DNA of 9,803 bases, from positions 1 to 9,803 of the forward strand of contig JBAXED010000131.1 in the NCBI GenBank assembly GCA_037140615.1. The letters are read 5' to 3'. Source of the DNA: CAINVV01 sp037140615. Lineage in GTDB: Bacteria > Bacteroidota > Bacteroidia > Bacteroidales > Prolixibacteraceae. Both the position numbers and the translations under genes were made by a program. The notes beneath the pieces were generated by a model, which saw only the letters and a list, made by a program, of their open reading frames with translations, had not been told where the DNA came from and searched no databases. Within the stretch, counting starts at the first letter, position 1; every line of letters begins with the position of its first letter. Positions 7,198 through 9,803 of the stretch are shown here, in pieces.

Positions 7198-8292
7198 TCA
7201 AAAGTAAGAAACCGGGTTGGTTTTTACATCCGATAAACGGAGTGCAAATGTAGGGAATTTTTTTAAAACTATCTCTTTTAAAACCTCTTTCGTAAATTGT
7301 TCGCTCTCATAATGGCCAATGTCTGCCAGAATGATCTTTTTATCGGCTTCAAAATAGTCGTGGTACTTGAGATCTGCCGTAATAAAGAGGTCAGCTCCTT
7401 CCGCGATAGCATTGTTTATCAGAAAACTACCTGAACCGCCACATACGGCAATCTTACTGATCTTTTTGTTCAGAAGCTCTGTATGTTTGATCACTTCACA
7501 GCCAAACACACACTTGATTAGATTCAGAATATCAATCTCATCGGAAGGTGACGACAGCTGTCCGATCATCCCCATGCCAACTGCTGGAAAATTATTTTCG
7601 ATGGGCACAAGGTCATAGGCAACTTCCTCGTAAGGATGTGCTGCGTTAAGTGCAGTCACAATTTTTGAACTCAGATGACGAGGTATGATTGTTTCAAGCC
7701 TGACTTCAGGTTCACTGTGCAAAACACCAACAGTTCCAACGAATGGTGTACTATCTTCATTGCCTCTGAAAGTACCTAACCCGGAGTTGATGAAACTGCA
7801 TTGGTCGTAATTGCCAATGACTCCAGCCCCAGCTTCAAAAAGTGCTGACCTGACAATTTCAACATGGTTTTCAGGCACATAGGTAACCAATTTAAGCAAT
7901 TGGTTTTGGGCGGGAGCTAGAATCCGGCATTTCTCCAGTCCGAGTTTTTCGCAAATCTTTGAATTAACGCCACCTTTGATGCTATCAAGATTGGTGTGTG
8001 CCGCATAAATGGCAATGTCATTTTTGATCGCTTTGATCAAACATCTCTCTACTTCATTTGATCCGGTAATTCGTTTGATTCCTTTGAAAATTAGTGGATG
8101 ATGACTGATAATCAGCTTGTATCCATGGGTAATGGCCTCATCAATTACCTCTTCGGTTACATCAATTGCAATTAATGCGGATGAAATATCCTGCGATTTA
8201 TCGCCAATGATTAAACCTGCATTGTCATAGGATTCCTGGTAAGAAAGGGGTGCAATTTTTTCGAGGTGATCTGTAATATTCCGGAGGAGCAT
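7198..8292 (-). CDS. Nif3-family dinuclear metal-centre protein (long, YqfO type)
   Basis: Nif3/DUF34 proteins form toroidal hexamers with a two-metal site. Their reaction is not firmly known, and the common label 'GTP cyclohydrolase I type 2' should be treated with caution. The metal ligands expected from the family are present: His64 and His65 (ISHHPLIFKG), Asp103 (AAHTNLDSIKGGVN), and His327 and Glu331 (DIGHYESEQ). At 364 residues it is the long form. The segment at about 130-235 is the inserted PII/CutA-like domain seen in YqfO-type proteins, with the typical AAHPYEEVAYDLVPIEN near its end (218-233). The second half of the Nif3 core resumes with GMGMIGQL, then VCGGSGSFLINNAIAEGADLFITAD (283-307). 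The ATG at 8292 begins at the usual family N-terminus, and 30 bp separate it from the zinc-ribbon gene downstream. I see no TAnnTTTG box in the 148 bp upstream, so transcription may come from M23-merR. Confidence 0.95.
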   Translation of the reverse strand: MLLRNITDHLEKIAPLSYQESYDNAGLIIGDKSQDISSALIAIDVTEEVIDEAITHGYKLIISHHPLIFKGIKRITGSNEVERCLIKAIKNDIAIYAAHTNLDSIKGGVNSKICEKLGLEKCRILAPAQNQLLKLVTYVPENHVEIVRSALFEAGAGVIGNYDQCSFINSGLGTFRGNEDSTPFVGTVGVLHSEPEVRLETIIPRHLSSKIVTALNAAHPYEEVAYDLVPIENNFPAVGMGMIGQLSSPSDEIDILNLIKCVFGCEVIKHTELLNKKISKIAVCGGSGSFLINNAIAEGADLFITADLKYHDYFEADKKIILADIGHYESEQFTKEVLKEIVLKKFPTFALRLSDVKTNPVSYF

Positions 8293-8396
8293 TTGATTAA
8301 AGGTAAATGTTCAATTTCTAATTTTCAACTTTGACGGTCACGGAGAGCAACCTCTGCACGCTCACCCTCTCATCTTCCCATTTTCTCACTCTCCAT

Positions 8397-8445
8397 TCTC
8401 ATCTCTCATGTCTCATCTCTCATGTCTCATGTCTCATCTCTCAAA
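8397..8445. repeat. Heptamer tandem array between merR and the Nif3 gene
   Basis: Six consecutive 7-bp units read on the + strand as TCTCATC, TCTCATG, TCTCATC, TCTCATG, TCTCATG, TCTCATC, followed by a degenerate TCTCAAA. Looser CTC-rich copies extend left to about 8367. The array covers the end of the merR gene: its stop (TGA, complement of 8441-8443) lies in the last unit. On the - strand every unit contains ATGAGA, hence a TGA, and 7 is not a multiple of 3, so the array closes all three frames downstream of merR. The rest of the 148-bp gap (8293-8366) holds no recognisable terminator or promoter. Confidence 0.85.
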
Positions 8446-8785
8446 GAATCTCCTTAATCTCGATCAAATACTGCTTGATCTCCTGAAGCTTCTGTACAAT
8501 TTCATAATTGTGGTCCACTCCCTCCTTGTTCTCCTTGATTTTCGCCTTGGCACCCTTGAGCGTTAGTCCGCGCTCCTTGACCAAATGATTGATAACGGCA
8601 AGATGATCAATGTCCTCCTGGGTGTAAAAACGATTTCCCTTTTTGTTTTTGAAAGGCTTGATCGTATCAAACTCTTTTTCCCAAAAACGCAAAGCAGAGG
8701 GAGCCAGGTTAAACTTTTCAGCCACCTCGCTGATTGAAAAATAAAGCTTTTCTGATTTCGGTGCTTTAAATGCCACGGTATTCAA
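8441..8785 (-). CDS. Small MerR-family transcriptional regulator
   Basis: This 114-residue protein has a single MerR-type winged helix-turn-helix. LYFSISEVAEKFNLAPSALRFWEKEF (14-39) is the helix-turn-helix, and KKGNRFYTQEDIDHL (48-62) is the wing region. RGLTLKGAKAKIK (72-84) follows, then a short coiled-coil tail (about 95-114) that would serve dimerisation. There is no effector-binding domain and no metal-binding Cys, so it is not a metal or drug sensor of the classical kind; its target is unknown. No ATG is available. The TTG at 8785 gives 114 residues, and GTG at 8776 would give 111 (MAFKAPKSEKLYFS). I find the GTG at least as likely, because members usually begin about ten residues before the LYFSI block. 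It lies only 7 bp downstream of the M23 gene, indicating one transcript. Confidence 0.88.
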   Translation of the reverse strand: MNTVAFKAPKSEKLYFSISEVAEKFNLAPSALRFWEKEFDTIKPFKNKKGNRFYTQEDIDHLAVINHLVKERGLTLKGAKAKIKENKEGVDHNYEIVQKLQEIKQYLIEIKEIL

Positions 8786-8792
8786 TTTTAGG

Positions 8793-9758
8793 TTAATCGT
8801 AACTTTGACCTGTATTGGATGAGATGGTGATCATCTTTTCGTATTCTAACGGATTAAGATCCTGGAAGTAATAGTTTTGCGGATTTACCTTCTGACCGTT
8901 TTTGCTGACTTCATAGTGAAGATGCGGACCTACTGATGCACCTGTACTACCCACCAGTCCTATAATGTCGCCTCTTTTTATGGTCTGACCTACCTTAACC
9001 ATGATGCGCGAAAGATGTCCGTACATGGATTCATATCCATATCCATGATCAATAATAATGGTGTTTCCATATCCGGCATCTCTTCCAGCTTCCTTAACAA
9101 TGCCGTTACCGGTGGCAAAAATATCTGTCCCCTGAGGTGCTGTAAAATCCATTCCATAGTGAAATCTGGGGATCCGGTAAATTGGATGCATGCGCATGCC
9201 CCAGCCTGAAGCAGTACGCTTAAGGTCTCTGTTGGATACAGGCATGATGGATGGGATGCTTGCCAGCATTTTCTCCTTGCCCAATGCCATTTTGACCACA
9301 TCGTCGTACGATTTGGACTGAACATATACCTGTTTGGAAAGGACATCAAGTTTTTTTGCTACCGAGATAATCAATTCGGAGTTGTCCATGCTTTCCAGCT
9401 TGGTGTAACGGTTTGCTCCACCGAAACCGGCCATTCTCACAGTCGATGGAATTGGATTGGCCTCGAATATGACACGATAAATATTGTCATCACGCATCTG
9501 AATATCTTCCATGGCCATGGAAATCTTCTCAATATCTTTGTTCATCAGATTGTATTGCGACAGCAACTGATCATTTTCCCTCCGCAGTCTTTTGGTAACG
9601 GGTGTCTCGAAGAATTGCAGGAAGATGAAGAAAAAGATAATACCGGATACAATCCCGGTGGACAAATAGCCCAGCGCCTTTTTGATAAGTGAGCGAACGT
9701 TGCGTTCGATCTTATCAAAACTTAAAGTATCAGGATTGAATCTGTAATTAATGCCCAT
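8793..9758 (-). CDS. Membrane-anchored M23 (LytM-type) metallopeptidase
   Basis: This 321-residue protein is a probable peptidoglycan endopeptidase or LytM-type activator in the periplasm. The N-terminus is cytosolic and basic, followed by one membrane segment at about 34-50 (TGIVSGIIFFFIFLQFF). A coiled-coil stretch lies at about 55-90 and a helical linker runs to about 170. The M23 domain runs from GWGMRMHPIYRIPRFHYGMD (185-204) to about 297. Zinc ligands are His200 and Asp204 (HYGMD) and His281 in the HLHYE motif (279-283). The additional catalytic His248 (MYGHLS) and the His279 of HLH are also present, so the site looks complete and active. The ATG at 9758 is followed by MGINYRFNPDTLSF, a start common in Bacteroidota homologues as I remember them. 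It is the first gene of the leftward transcript with merR and has a promoter-like box 31 bp upstream. Confidence 0.95.
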   Translation of the reverse strand: MGINYRFNPDTLSFDKIERNVRSLIKKALGYLSTGIVSGIIFFFIFLQFFETPVTKRLRRENDQLLSQYNLMNKDIEKISMAMEDIQMRDDNIYRVIFEANPIPSTVRMAGFGGANRYTKLESMDNSELIISVAKKLDVLSKQVYVQSKSYDDVVKMALGKEKMLASIPSIMPVSNRDLKRTASGWGMRMHPIYRIPRFHYGMDFTAPQGTDIFATGNGIVKEAGRDAGYGNTIIIDHGYGYESMYGHLSRIMVKVGQTIKRGDIIGLVGSTGASVGPHLHYEVSKNGQKVNPQNYYFQDLNPLEYEKMITISSNTGQSYD

Positions 9759-9789
9759 TCTAAATGATTTATTTTGAACAGAGGTAGGC

Positions 9790-9797
9790 CAAAATTA
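9790..9797 (-). promoter_or_regulatory. Probable -7 box for the M23-merR transcript
   Basis: On the - strand this reads TAATTTTG, an exact match to the Bacteroidota consensus TAnnTTTG. It lies 31 bp before the M23 start codon, which would leave a leader of about 25 nt. The matching -33 element would fall beyond the right edge of the window and cannot be checked. Confidence 0.5.
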
Positions 9798-9803
9798 ATG
9801 AAA

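Noticed and set aside
8397..8445. CRISPR array or coding repeat
   Set aside because: Heptamers have no spacers, and the units carry stop codons on the coding strand, so it is a simple tandem repeat.
8990..9349. - strand open frame of 119 codons
   Set aside because: It is in another frame inside the M23 gene, whose own frame carries the full catalytic motifs.
9798..9803. Start of a rightward gene (ATGAAA at the edge)
   Set aside because: Only two codons are visible. In relatives alaS often lies divergent to this M23 gene, so it could be its start, but this cannot be supported from six bases.

Overview
The window reads as a chromosomal segment of a member of the Bacteroidota. The evidence is a PorU-type gingipain-fold sortase of the type IX secretion system with its own C-terminal sorting domain, AT-rich intergenic DNA with no strong Shine-Dalgarno sequences, a TAnnTTTG promoter-like box, and a MerR/M23/LemA/TPM/Nif3 housekeeping set typical of that phylum. 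An order close to Bacteroidales is my best guess, but it is only inferred. Almost all of the window is conserved envelope and housekeeping genes. I see no phage, transposase, CRISPR, tRNA or rRNA.

Layout: 1-357 is a non-coding leader with a small dyad and a possible promoter. It is followed on the + strand by porU (358-3726), a 9-bp-unit repeat hairpin (3722-3845), ispF (3852-4334), then lemA (4444-5037) and two TPM-domain genes (5065-5502 and 5503-6333). A 55-bp palindromic bidirectional terminator (6331-6385) closes this half. From the right end, the - strand carries an M23 peptidase (9758-8793), a MerR-type regulator (8785-8441), a heptamer repeat array (8397-8445), a Nif3-family metalloprotein (8292-7198) and a coiled-coil C4 zinc-ribbon protein (7167-6388). 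This half converges on the same terminator.

Functional themes: PorU removes the sorting signal from type IX cargo at the cell surface. IspF makes the MEP-pathway cyclic diphosphate for isoprenoids. LemA and the two TPM proteins form a probable envelope module, with one TPM protein lacking and one having an export signal and membrane anchor. The M23 protein is an anchored LytM-type cell-wall factor, apparently co-transcribed with a small MerR-like protein. Nif3 and the zinc-ribbon protein form a conserved pair of unclear biochemical role.

The less ordinary signals are the two unrelated short-unit repeat arrays between genes. Both lie where the gene order seems to differ from relatives as I remember it: no porV between porU and ispF, and lemA-TPM-TPM not next to M23-merR. 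I found no convincing new biological system. The repeat arrays and the apparent rearrangement are the best leads.
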